Shown: piece after piece, positions 51,540 to 59,343 of the stretch
How the letters are laid out: the number at the start of each line of letters is the position of its first letter
Position numbering within the stretch: the first letter of the stretch is position 1
NCBI GenBank assembly: GCA_034421575.1
Contig: DAOUKG010000017.1
Span: forward strand, 1-64,000
Length of the DNA: 64,000 nucleotides
From: VXLM01 sp034421575
GTDB lineage: Bacteria; Chloroflexota; Dehalococcoidia; Lucifugimonadales; VXLM01
Reading direction: 5' to 3'
Position numbers and translations under genes: made by a program
The notes under the pieces: generated by a model
Databases searched by the model: none
The model's input: the letters and a program-made list of their open reading frames with translations, nothing else
Told to the model about the DNA's origin: nothing

Positions 51540-52013
51540 ATGGGCGACGACATAACAACAAGAAAGGCCATCCCCTCCGACTTCGACACGCTGTTTGAGT
51601 TATTCATCGACAGCGGCGGCGGAAGGATGGGGAGCAAGCGTGACCTTCTGCGGAACGGACTCCGCAAGCTGCTGTCCTCGCCCGAGCTGGGCTTCATCAT
51701 CGTCGCGGAGGCGGACGGGGCAATTGTCGGAAAGCTGCGTGTGCAGTTCGAGTGGAGCCCGTATCGCGACGGAACGTTCTGGTGGGTGGAGAACGTCTAC
51801 GTGGCGCCCGAATGGAGGAGGAAGGGCGTCTACACCGCCATGCACAAGCACGTCCATGACGCGGCGGAGGCCGATCCCACAATCTGCGGCATCAGGCTAT
51901 ACGCAGAGGAGTACAACCACGGAGCGCGCAGGACCTACGAGAGCGTCGGGATGAACGGATTCATGGCGGAAATGTTCGAGACGGACTTCGTGTACGGCCC
52001 GCGTCCGGCGTGA
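51540..52013 (+). CDS. GNAT-family N-acetyltransferase
   Basis: This 157-residue protein has the acetyl-CoA-binding motif A in VENVYVAPEWRRKGVYTAMH (R-R-K-G in the Q/RxxGxG/A position) and the C-terminal YNHGARRTYESVGM motif B. The substrate is unknown. A GAGAGGAA ribosome-binding site precedes the ATG. It converges on the higA gene. Confidence 0.85.
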   Translation: MGDDITTRKAIPSDFDTLFELFIDSGGGRMGSKRDLLRNGLRKLLSSPELGFIIVAEADGAIVGKLRVQFEWSPYRDGTFWWVENVYVAPEWRRKGVYTAMHKHVHDAAEADPTICGIRLYAEEYNHGARRTYESVGMNGFMAEMFETDFVYGPRPA

Positions 52014-52035
52014 CCGAAGGGCCGTCGATGCCGCG

Positions 52036-52350
52036 CTAAGGAGTCTCGGCCAACTCATAAGGCCGGATTTTCTTTATCTGATCCGCTTCAGCACGCTGGG
52101 TACGATAAAGATCCCAGCGGAGTTGCAGGTTCATCCAAAAGTCCGGGGAGGTGCCAAAGAACCTCGAAAGGCGTATGGCCGTGCTCGGCGTGACCCCGCG
52201 ACGTCCATGGACGACCTCGTTGACACGCTGGTAGGGTACCTGGATCGCGTTGGCCAAAGCCTGCTGAGTCATCCCCATGGGCAAGAGGAACTCATGCAGC
52301 AACATCTCCCCGGGATGTGTCGGTTCCCGGTCAGTTGGAATGCGAACCAT
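52036..52350 (-). CDS. higA: HigA-family antitoxin
   Basis: This 104-residue XRE-type DNA-binding protein has HPGEMLLHEFLLPMGMTQQA at the start and the helix-turn-helix ALANAIQVPYQRVNEVVHGR, followed by the HigA signature FFGTSPDFWMNLQLRWDL. It neutralises HigB and would repress the shared promoter at 52665-52693. It follows higB by 14 bp, the toxin-first order typical of higBA. Confidence 0.92.
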   Translation of the reverse strand: MVRIPTDREPTHPGEMLLHEFLLPMGMTQQALANAIQVPYQRVNEVVHGRRGVTPSTAIRLSRFFGTSPDFWMNLQLRWDLYRTQRAEADQIKKIRPYELAETP

Positions 52351-52364
52351 GTGCAGCCTCCTCC

Positions 52365-52658
52365 TTAGTGGTAGTCAACTATTTCGACTCCTACGGGTCC
52401 CGGGTTCGTCCAAACGAAACAGATGCGGTACTGATCGTTGATGCGAATGCTGTATTCCCCGCTTCGGTCGCCAACCAGTCGCTCAAGCCGGTTGCCGGAA
52501 GGTACGCGAAGATCGCTCAGGACGCTGGCGGAATCGAGGAGGTCAAGCTTTCGCCGAGCTACTCTCCATATCGACTGAGGACACGTTCGCCGCGCCGTTC
52601 GAGTGGCGCGACCGTTGAAGATATCCTCCGTACCACCGTCCTCAAAAGAAACGATCAC
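52365..52658 (-). CDS. higB: HigB-family mRNA interferase toxin
   Basis: This 97-residue RelE-fold ribonuclease starts MIVSFEDGGTEDIFNGR and carries NRLERLVGDRSGEYSIRIND and QYRICFVW, the HigB pattern. It cleaves mRNA at the ribosome. The start codon is GTG at 52658. The predicted transcript start is practically at this codon, so the message is probably leaderless. Confidence 0.92.
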   Translation of the reverse strand: MIVSFEDGGTEDIFNGRATRTARRTCPQSIWRVARRKLDLLDSASVLSDLRVPSGNRLERLVGDRSGEYSIRINDQYRICFVWTNPGPVGVEIVDYH

Positions 52659-52664
52659 TATAAC

Positions 52665-52693
52665 ATAGTAGCACGGTATTCATGCTATGCCAA
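52665..52693 (-). promoter_or_regulatory. higBA promoter with operator dyad
   Basis: On the minus strand TTGGCA (52688-52693) and TACTAT (52665-52670) are 17 bp apart. ACTAT-GTT-ATAGT overlaps the -10 box and may be the HigA operator. The GTG of higB begins 6 nt after the -10 box, leaving essentially no leader. Confidence 0.65.
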
Positions 52694-52814
52694 GCTACTA
52701 GCGAAAGCGACAGCCCGTTTCAAGTGAGAAGGTATCAAGACTGGGGCAGAACCGTGCTAACTCCCCTGCCTCTGCGCTCCTGGTTTGGTGTGAGTCGAGA
52801 GCGTGAAAGGCCGA

Positions 52815-53633
52815 CTACTTACGGACGGCTACGATGCCCAGCCAGTTCCGGGGTATCCACTCGACCTTCATCTCTTCGAACGCCTGGTTGACGCCCGCCT
52901 GCAGCGCGGCGCTGGCCTTTTCGAAAGGGACGCCCGGCAGGGAGCCCTCTATGAAGTCGGAGAAGGTGCTGATGTCGAGGAAGCCTGCGCGGGTGAACTC
53001 GACAGTCTCGATCTTCTGCTCGATGACCTCAAAGCCCTGTCGTTCCAGAAGTTCCCTGTACTCGTCGGCGGTGAGCTGTTTGCGTGCCTGGACTCTCTCC
53101 GCCTTCACAGGAGACATGCCGTACTCGCGCCTGAGGATACGGTTGGCCTTCAGCATCCACTTGCGATAGAAGATGAGGGACTCATCAGGGAGCGAGCCTT
53201 CGTAGAAGGTCGTGTTAAACGCCAGCTTTCCACCCGGCTTCAACGTCTTTGCAATCTCCGCGACCATCGCATCCTTGTCCGGAATGTAGTGGATCGCATT
53301 GCAGAGAATTACCGTGTCGGCCTTTTCCTTCACCGCGTCGGAGATGTTCTCCATCTGGCTCTGGACGAATTGAACGGCCGTATCGCCCCTGCCCTTCAGT
53401 TCCTCCATTGCCTGCTTGAGGGCCGAAGACGAATGGTCGATGCCGATGATGACGGAGTTCTTCGCGCCCTCCAGGCGGTCGGCGATGATCTTGGTGACCC
53501 CGCCCGTTCCGCACGCCAGGTCGATGATTCGCTGTCCTGAACCCACGCCCGCAAGGTCGACGAGCAACGCGTTCTGCTGCCCGTAGAATTCATGCTCGGA
53601 AAATCGTTTGAAGCTGTAGTCAGTGGAGGCCAT
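52815..53633 (-). CDS. Class I SAM-dependent methyltransferase
   Basis: This 272-residue protein has motif I in RIIDLACGTGGVTKIIADRL, an acidic motif II (VIIGIDHSSSALKQAM) and motif IV-like TVILCNAIHYI. The C-terminal part (about 60 residues ending NWLGIVAVRK) is typical of small-molecule methyltransferases. Substrate unknown. The start at 53633 has AGGGGAGC upstream; an in-frame codon at 53654 lacks one. Confidence 0.82.
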   Translation of the reverse strand: MASTDYSFKRFSEHEFYGQQNALLVDLAGVGSGQRIIDLACGTGGVTKIIADRLEGAKNSVIIGIDHSSSALKQAMEELKGRGDTAVQFVQSQMENISDAVKEKADTVILCNAIHYIPDKDAMVAEIAKTLKPGGKLAFNTTFYEGSLPDESLIFYRKWMLKANRILRREYGMSPVKAERVQARKQLTADEYRELLERQGFEVIEQKIETVEFTRAGFLDISTFSDFIEGSLPGVPFEKASAALQAGVNQAFEEMKVEWIPRNWLGIVAVRK

Positions 53634-53735
53634 GTAGCTCCCCTCTCGGCGCACCTATGACGGCGCCAATACCGGATACCCCTGCTTGAAACCAAGAATC
53701 ATCGTAGCAAACCGTAGGTTGGATGTCCAACTATG

Positions 53736-54347
53736 CTATGCCGTTTTCACGGCGCCGCTGAGTGAGTATTCGCCGACCTGCAACTCCTGCCGGATGACCT
53801 TCGCCACGGCCCTGCCCAATAGGGCGTACCCCTCGGGCGTGTAGTGCAGGCCGTTCCGCGCCATGTACCGCTCCATGCCGCTCTCACGAGTGAGCCGGTG
53901 CAGGTCCACGACCGCCACGCCGTACCTGCCCGCCAGCTCTGCCGCGCATGCGTTGTACCCCACCACGTCGGCATCCAGCCTCCCAAAGGTGTTGAGCTTG
54001 TCCCGCCGCTCGTGAAATATCGGAGTCGTATGCGCCCAGGTGATTGCGGTCTCCGTGCTCTCCCGTATGCGTCGGAATATCTCTTCGAGATTCTGTCTGA
54101 ACTCCGGCAGCGGCACGGTCTGAGGGTCTCCGGGCCGGAACCGGCGAATCTCGTGGAGTCCGCAGTTGAAGTGGAAGACGTCCGGCCTGGGACCGATGAC
54201 CCACTCGTCGAGCTGCGCCAGTACGTCGCGTGTCGTCTTGATGGTCTCTTCCGGCCCCCACACCTCAGCGACGTCCGCGAGCTCTTCACGCACCGTCGGC
54301 TGGTAGTCCCGTCTGATGCAGTCGCCTATCAGCGTGACCGTCTTCAT
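53736..54347 (-). CDS. SGNH-hydrolase-fold protein with Cys in place of catalytic Ser
   Basis: This 203-residue protein matches the SGNH/GDSL hydrolase fold: block I at the N-terminus, block III FHFNCGLHEIRRF, and block V GLHYTPEGYALLG with the catalytic His. Block I reads TLIGDCIRRDY, so the nucleophile serine of GDS is cysteine. That could leave a weak thiol hydrolase or a binding protein. The start at 54347 (MKTVTLIGD) matches the family N-terminus; the frame extends to 54416. Confidence 0.8.
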   Translation of the reverse strand: MKTVTLIGDCIRRDYQPTVREELADVAEVWGPEETIKTTRDVLAQLDEWVIGPRPDVFHFNCGLHEIRRFRPGDPQTVPLPEFRQNLEEIFRRIRESTETAITWAHTTPIFHERRDKLNTFGRLDADVVGYNACAAELAGRYGVAVVDLHRLTRESGMERYMARNGLHYTPEGYALLGRAVAKVIRQELQVGEYSLSGAVKTA

Positions 54348-54537
54348 GGAACTCGCCTTGCGAGCCTTATCGAGCCCCGACGAGAATCTAGGTGTAGATA
54401 TTCTTGAATTTCTCATTGATATCCCCGATCAAGTCGTCATTCCCGCGAAAGCGGGAATCTATTCCTCATAGAGAGTATATGTGTACCAAACTCTGGATTC
54501 CCGCTTTCGCGGGAATGACGAAAAATGTCAATATAAC
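54348..54537. repeat. Inverted pair of dispersed repeats
   Basis: 'cattcccgcgaaagcgggaa' (about 54438-54457) and 'ggattcccgctttcgcggga' (about 54494-54513) face each other around an AT-rich centre. Together they form a long hairpin just beyond the recO stop. Confidence 0.55.
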
Positions 54538-55299
54538 CTAACCGGACGAGACCAGGTGCATGAACTCCGCACTTCTCGGCTCGCGCTCCAGAATATAGGT
54601 GATATAGGCGCTCAGGACCCGGCGCAGGTCTTCGATCATGCGCTCCGAGAGCGGCAGTTCAAGGGCTTGAGGAATGTCTGCGACCTGGAAGAACCGCAGC
54701 ACCTTGATGGTGTTCAGCGAGACATGAATCAGCGCGCCGTCCGTCCGGCTTCGGCACTCCGGCCCGACCAGCCCGCCTCCGTCGCAGGAGAAGACGTGGT
54801 CGCCCGCCGCGAGCTCGGCCCCGCAGCCGACGCACTGACGCACCTCCGGGCCGAAACCTGCCACGGCCAGCATTCTTGTCTCGAAGTACCGAGCAAGCTG
54901 TTCGGGACGCTCGGTGGACTCCAACACGTTCATTGCGGCGACGAGTAGACGAAACTCGGCCGGATTGACTGCACCATCGGCGGAGAACCCGTCGACAAGC
55001 TCCGCCATATACATCCCGGTCGAGACGAGGCCGAGGTCCTCCCTCACCGTCCGAAAGCTCGCCACGGTCTCAGCTTCGACCACCTGGTCGAGGCTGCGCC
55101 CCTCCGCTATGGAGACGCGGACATGGGTGAGGGGCTGCAGGAACCCGCCCTTGCGGCTCTTCGCGCGGCGCGCGCCCTTGACGACCGCCCGCACCTTTCC
55201 CCTATCCGGCGTGTAGAGGGTAACGATCCGGTCCGCCTCGCCGAGGCGCATGTGCTTGAGCACGAGGCCCTCGGTGTTGTATGTCTTCGGTCTCGGCAA
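54538..55299 (-). CDS. recO: DNA repair protein RecO
   Basis: This 253-residue recombination mediator loads RecA with RecR. The N-terminal OB-fold shows TEGLVLKHMRLGEADRIVTL and GKVRAVVKGARRAKSRKGG, and a zinc-finger-like part has CVGCGAEL and CDGGG followed by C. The start used is TTG at 55299 with GAGGAC upstream; a TTG at 55332 is also possible. It follows recR in the same direction. Confidence 0.88.
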   Translation of the reverse strand: MPRPKTYNTEGLVLKHMRLGEADRIVTLYTPDRGKVRAVVKGARRAKSRKGGFLQPLTHVRVSIAEGRSLDQVVEAETVASFRTVREDLGLVSTGMYMAELVDGFSADGAVNPAEFRLLVAAMNVLESTERPEQLARYFETRMLAVAGFGPEVRQCVGCGAELAAGDHVFSCDGGGLVGPECRSRTDGALIHVSLNTIKVLRFFQVADIPQALELPLSERMIEDLRRVLSAYITYILEREPRSAEFMHLVSSG

Positions 55300-55362
55300 G
55301 GATTTTGTCCTCGTCCAGATGGACAGCCTCAAAGGCGTAGACGCTTCGCAGCGTCCGCATCG

Positions 55363-55977
55363 CTAGAATTCCTGGCGGCCTTCCAATGCTCGTCCAAGGG
55401 TCACTTCATCGGCATACTCCAGGTCACCGCCGACCGGCAGGCCGCGAGCGGGTCGCGTCACCCTGATGCCGAGGGGAGAGATCAGACCGTGCAGGTACAT
55501 CGAGGTGGCCTCTCCCTCCAAATTGGGGTTCGTCGCGAGAACGACCTCCGTCACCTCGGACCCTTTGAGCCGCTCCAGCAGCGGGGCGATCTTGAGGTCT
55601 TCCGGGCGGATGCCGTTCATGGGCGAAATCGCCCCGTGCAGAACGTGGTACAGGCCGTTGAATGCCCCCGTGCGTTCGAGAGCGGGAACGTCCATCGGCT
55701 CCTCCACCACGCAGATCCTGGTGCGATCGCGGCTTGAGTCCTCGCAGAGACGGCACGGGTCGTTTTCCGTGATGTTGGAGCAGGCGGAACAGAGGATAAT
55801 CCTCTGTTTGACGGCGAGAATGGCGTCGGCGAGGGCGCGGGAATGCTCGTCTCCCATGCGTATGAGGTGGTACGCCAGCCGCTGGGCCGACTTTGGGCCG
55901 ATCCCCGGCAGCTTGTGAAGCTCTTCGACGAGCTTCCCGACGGGGTCCGCGGACGAGTATGCCCCAGGTTCGTTCAT
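55363..55977 (-). CDS. recR: Recombination protein RecR
   Basis: This 204-residue protein has a helix-hairpin-helix (LPGIGPKSAQRLAYHLIRM), a zinc finger (CSACSNITENDPCRLC) and a Toprim domain (ICVVEEPMDVPALERTG), then the conserved C-terminal GRALEGRQEF. It forms a ring clamp that works with RecO. In many bacteria dnaX-ybaB-recR form one operon; here a repeat-filled 220-bp gap separates ybaB from recR. Confidence 0.95.
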   Translation of the reverse strand: MNEPGAYSSADPVGKLVEELHKLPGIGPKSAQRLAYHLIRMGDEHSRALADAILAVKQRIILCSACSNITENDPCRLCEDSSRDRTRICVVEEPMDVPALERTGAFNGLYHVLHGAISPMNGIRPEDLKIAPLLERLKGSEVTEVVLATNPNLEGEATSMYLHGLISPLGIRVTRPARGLPVGGDLEYADEVTLGRALEGRQEF

Positions 55978-56197
55978 CTATCTGGAAGTCCTTGAATCCA
56001 AATCCGTTCGTCATTCCCGCGAAAAGCCTGCCCCGTACCCCGATACGGGGGAGACCTTTGCATAACCACCGTCATTCCCGCGAAAACGGGAACCTATCCT
56101 CTTCAGTGAGCACATACGGCACCTAATCTGGATTCCGGCTCTCGCGGGAATGACGGGATACGCCGACGATAGTTGAATGCGAAGAACTGCGGCTTCC
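55978..56197. repeat. Repeats between recR and ybaB
   Basis: This stretch contains a 'ccccgtaccccgatacgggg' hairpin, a Family B arm (GGGAGACCTTTGCATAACC, about 56049-56068) and an inverted pair of 'cattcccgcgaaaacgggaa'-type sequences. No gene is present. It appears to be an insertion splitting a usual operon. Confidence 0.55.
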
Positions 56198-56506
56198 CTA
56201 CATCAGTCCCGGAATCTTCAGTCCGCCGGTCAGCGCGGCCATCTGCTTGCTGACGGTCTCTTCCGCTCGTCTCAGGCCGTCGTTCACGGCGGCAAGCACC
56301 ATGTCCTGCAGGAGTTCCACGTCTTCGGGATCGACGACGTCCGGGTCGATGGTGATGGAGAGGACGTGCATCTTGCCGGTAACAGTGGCGGTGACCGCGC
56401 CTCCTCCGGCCGATCCCTCGACCGTGAGGGTCTCCATCTCCTCCTGCATCTGCTCCATGCGCTTCTGGAGCTGCTGCGCCTGCTTGATCATCCTTTTATT
56501 CATCAT
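56198..56506 (-). CDS. ybaB: YbaB/EbfC-family nucleoid-associated protein
   Basis: This 102-residue protein has the long helix MIKQAQQLQKRMEQMQEEME followed by the beta-hairpin (TVTGKMHVLSITIDPDVVDP) and C-terminal helix of the family. It binds DNA as a dimer. Its start overlaps the dnaX end by 11 bp, indicating coupled translation. Confidence 0.92.
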   Translation of the reverse strand: MMNKRMIKQAQQLQKRMEQMQEEMETLTVEGSAGGGAVTATVTGKMHVLSITIDPDVVDPEDVELLQDMVLAAVNDGLRRAEETVSKQMAALTGGLKIPGLM

Positions 56507-58151
56507 CCGGGGATTCCTCCTTTTCGCTGACCACGCGAGCGCCCATCAAACGCGCTGCCCGCACGAGGTGGCTCTTCTGCGCTACGCTCTGCTTGGGGCC
56601 GTTTCCGCCCCCGCCTTCAAGCGTCATCGCGATCTCGTAATCGCCTCCCATCGCCTTCTGTACCGCGTCACGAACGAGCCGCCTGCTTGCAGGGTCGTCG
56701 AATTCTTCCTGCATCCGTTCCATGTGCGCCTTGTGGGCGAACACGAGGGTGAGCTTGTCATCCTCGACGCTGCGTTCACGACAGTCGCGCAACAGGCTGC
56801 CGAGGTTGTATTTCTTGCCCTTGGCATGACGGAGCGCCCGGACGACCTGGTCCCATTCCGGGTCTGCCTGCCGTGGCGGCGACGAGGCCGCAGGCTGGCG
56901 GTATTGGGATGGGTCGCGGGCCTCGGGTGGGACGGGTCTGTTACCTGGCGGTGGGCCGCCGGCAGGGGCCGCGGGGCGGGGCTGCTGGCGTGCCGGTGCG
57001 CGAGGGGGCGCCGTACCCTGTCTCGCGGGTGCGGGGGCGGGAGCGGCCGGAGCCGGAGCCGCTTGGACGACGGTAGGCTTGGGCGCGATGCTCGATTCGA
57101 CCAAGGCCATCTCCAGGGGGAGCGTCGAGACGAGATCGCGCTTCACGTCGACCGCTGAGAAGGTCTTGAGCACGTGGACGAGATGGTCCAGGGACAGGCC
57201 GTCGGCCAGCTTTCGGAGCTCAACCTTGACCTCCTCGTCAAACCCCAGCGAAGACTCGACGGACGATTTGATAAGGAGTGTCCCTCGAAGGTGGTCCATG
57301 ACCATCCGGTGGAACTGCTGAAGGTCCACCCCCTGGGAGCCGACCTCATTGATTACGGCCAGCCCTTCCTTGGTCTCCTTCTTCAGGGCGTGCTGCGCCA
57401 GTTCCAGCGCGCGCTCGTCTCCCCCCAGTTCCAGCAGGTCGCGCACCTGTTCCCCCCGAAGCGGAGAGCCGTAGGACACCATCGCCTGTTCGAGCAGGTT
57501 CTCGGCGTCTCGCAGGCTGCCGGATGACGACCGCGCCAGCAGCGCCAGCGCCTCCGGCTCGACCGTGCAGCCCTCCTGCTTGGCGAGGGTGTCGAGCTGC
57601 ATCTGGATGGTGTCGAGAGAGATTCGACGGAAGTCGTACCTCTGGCACCGGGAGATGATCGTGAGGGGCACCTTGTGGATCTCGGTCGTGGCGAGGATGA
57701 AGATCGCGTGATCGGGAGGCTCTTCGAGGGTCTTCAACAGCGCGTTGAAGGCCGGCTCGGTGAGCATGTGGACCTCGTCGATGATGTAGACCTTGTACCT
57801 GCCCTCGTGGGGGGTATAGCCCACCTTGTCTCGCAGGTCGCGAATGTCGTCGATGCCGCGATTGCTGGCCGCGTCGATCTCGATGAGGTCCAGCGAGCGG
57901 CCTTCGTTTATGGATAAGCAGATGTCGCAGCAATCGTCGGGCTCTCCCTCCTGCGGATCACGGCAGTTGGCGGCCTTCGCCATGATGCGGGCCGTGCTCG
58001 TCTTGCCCGTTCCACGAGGGCCGGTGAACAGGTAGGCATGGGCAAGCCGTCCAAGCGATACGGCATTCCGCAGCGTCTGGGTGACGGCTTCCTGTCCGAC
58101 GACCTGTTCGAGTCGCCTGGGACGCCACTTTCTGTAAAGGACCTCTGCCAT
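56496..58151 (-). CDS. dnaX: DNA polymerase III subunits gamma/tau
   Basis: This 551-residue clamp-loader ATPase has Walker A GPRGTGKTSTARIM, a zinc-binding cluster (CCDIC preceded by a Cys about 11 residues earlier), Walker B VYIIDEVHMLT and the sensor SRCQRYDFRRI. A Pro/Ala-rich linker (about residues 365-435) precedes a C-terminal tau-like domain. A programmed frameshift yielding gamma cannot be judged by eye. It leads the dnaX-ybaB pair, with ybeY upstream. Confidence 0.95.
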   Translation of the reverse strand: MAEVLYRKWRPRRLEQVVGQEAVTQTLRNAVSLGRLAHAYLFTGPRGTGKTSTARIMAKAANCRDPQEGEPDDCCDICLSINEGRSLDLIEIDAASNRGIDDIRDLRDKVGYTPHEGRYKVYIIDEVHMLTEPAFNALLKTLEEPPDHAIFILATTEIHKVPLTIISRCQRYDFRRISLDTIQMQLDTLAKQEGCTVEPEALALLARSSSGSLRDAENLLEQAMVSYGSPLRGEQVRDLLELGGDERALELAQHALKKETKEGLAVINEVGSQGVDLQQFHRMVMDHLRGTLLIKSSVESSLGFDEEVKVELRKLADGLSLDHLVHVLKTFSAVDVKRDLVSTLPLEMALVESSIAPKPTVVQAAPAPAAPAPAPARQGTAPPRAPARQQPRPAAPAGGPPPGNRPVPPEARDPSQYRQPAASSPPRQADPEWDQVVRALRHAKGKKYNLGSLLRDCRERSVEDDKLTLVFAHKAHMERMQEEFDDPASRRLVRDAVQKAMGGDYEIAMTLEGGGGNGPKQSVAQKSHLVRAARLMGARVVSEKEESPDDE

Positions 58152-58289
58152 GTCCCTCCAACGGCGGATGAGAACTCAGATCAGAGGGCGACAACCCTCA
58201 CTTGCAACAATGCGAGGCAGACCGTGTGGTCAATCGCCGGGACACCCCGTAGTTTCTCACACAATCGGCCAGTGTGAAACCGGCATTTC
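58152..58289. other. Short intergenic region before dnaX
   Basis: This region holds inverted segments around 'tctcacacaatcggccagtgtgaaa' with TCACAC/GTGTGA arms (about 58256-58276). It was examined for a signal recognition particle RNA, but the conserved core is not present. Confidence 0.45.
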
Positions 58290-58808
58290 TCAGTTTTGCC
58301 GTGACGCCAATCGCTCCATGGCTCGCGACGCGGCCGCATTCATCACTGCCTCGTCATCCGGCTCCTCGTGGTCGTAGCCCAGGAGGTGCAGAACGCCATG
58401 CACCAGCAGGACGGTCAACTCCCGATCGACAGAATGTCCGGCGCGCTCGGCCTGACGGCTCGTTTGAGGGTGCGAGATGATGATCTCCCCAAGCGACGCT
58501 TCGTCATTTTCGGTGGGCGGGAGTACGAAGTCGATATCGGCCCCCGCTCCGCTCCGCTCTCCCTCGCCGTAATACTCTCCCTCATGAGTGTACGAAAAGG
58601 ACAGCACGTCGGTGTTCTCGTCCAGTCCCCTGTGCTGAAGGTTGAGTTCACGGACGACCACATCGTCTGCGATCACCACGCTGACGTGGGTGTTGGGGTC
58701 GCACGACTCGGACTCCAGCGCGGCGGAGACGGCTTCCAGCACAAGGCTCTCGGAGACGACGTTCTCGAACTCGTCGAATATCTGGACGTCAATCTGAAAG
58801 TCGGTCAA
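58290..58808 (-). CDS. ybeY: Endoribonuclease YbeY
   Basis: This 172-residue metalloprotein matures the 16S rRNA end and takes part in ribosome quality control. The zinc motif H-G-V-L-H-L-L-G-Y-D-H (about residues 137-147) is complete, and the RELNLQHRGLDENTDVLSF segment is typical. It starts 40 bp after the preceding hypothetical gene on the same strand and is followed by dnaX. Confidence 0.92.
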   Translation of the reverse strand: MTDFQIDVQIFDEFENVVSESLVLEAVSAALESESCDPNTHVSVVIADDVVVRELNLQHRGLDENTDVLSFSYTHEGEYYGEGERSGAGADIDFVLPPTENDEASLGEIIISHPQTSRQAERAGHSVDRELTVLLVHGVLHLLGYDHEEPDDEAVMNAAASRAMERLASRQN

Positions 58809-58848
58809 CGGATTCGAGATCCCTCATGGGCAGGTTTGAAACCTGCCC

Positions 58849-59199
58849 CTACCCAGATTCGCCGTCGGCCTCCGCCTTTCCGGCTTCGTATCCCTCCGCG
58901 TATCCCAGCCGGACCGCGTGGGCCATCGCCGGCACAAGCGCGGTAATGAAGCGGCCCAGGCTCGCCTCATCGGCCTCGTCCGGCAGTTCGCCCATTTCAT
59001 TCATCATGATCTGGCCGGCAATCGAGACGTAGGGGCTGAGCCAGTCGGGAACGTAGTAGTCGACCGCCTCATTGTCTGCGGCGTCCTCGGCGAAAGTCAG
59101 CGTGCTGAGGGTCTCGTCATCTCCGCTCTGCGAGGTCAGAAAATCGAGGGCGGCTTGAAAGGACGCCTCAAACTCCTCGAACGGGTCATACTGTGCCAT
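58849..59199 (-). CDS. Hypothetical acidic protein
   Basis: This 116-residue protein is strongly acidic (many Asp/Glu), with a central hydrophobic helix (WLSPYVSIAGQIMMNEMG) and a C-terminal helix (MAHAVRLGYAEGYEAGKAE). No family is recognised. It lies just upstream of ybeY and may share its transcript. Confidence 0.65.
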   Translation of the reverse strand: MAQYDPFEEFEASFQAALDFLTSQSGDDETLSTLTFAEDAADNEAVDYYVPDWLSPYVSIAGQIMMNEMGELPDEADEASLGRFITALVPAMAHAVRLGYAEGYEAGKAEADGESG

Positions 59200-59343
59200 G
59201 GCGTGACTCCTTCGACAAACCGGCTCTGCGGGCTCTCGGGATAATCCCTATCATAGCAGAATCTCTGTTCGGCAGACCGTCGCAATCGAGGCTCGCGTGT
59301 CCTCATTCTCGATGGAGACTGTATACTTGCTGGGTGCGCACTA

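Noticed and set aside
58152..58289. Signal recognition particle RNA near dnaX
   Set aside because: The location is common for ffs, but the conserved GGAAGCAGC-type core is absent on both strands.
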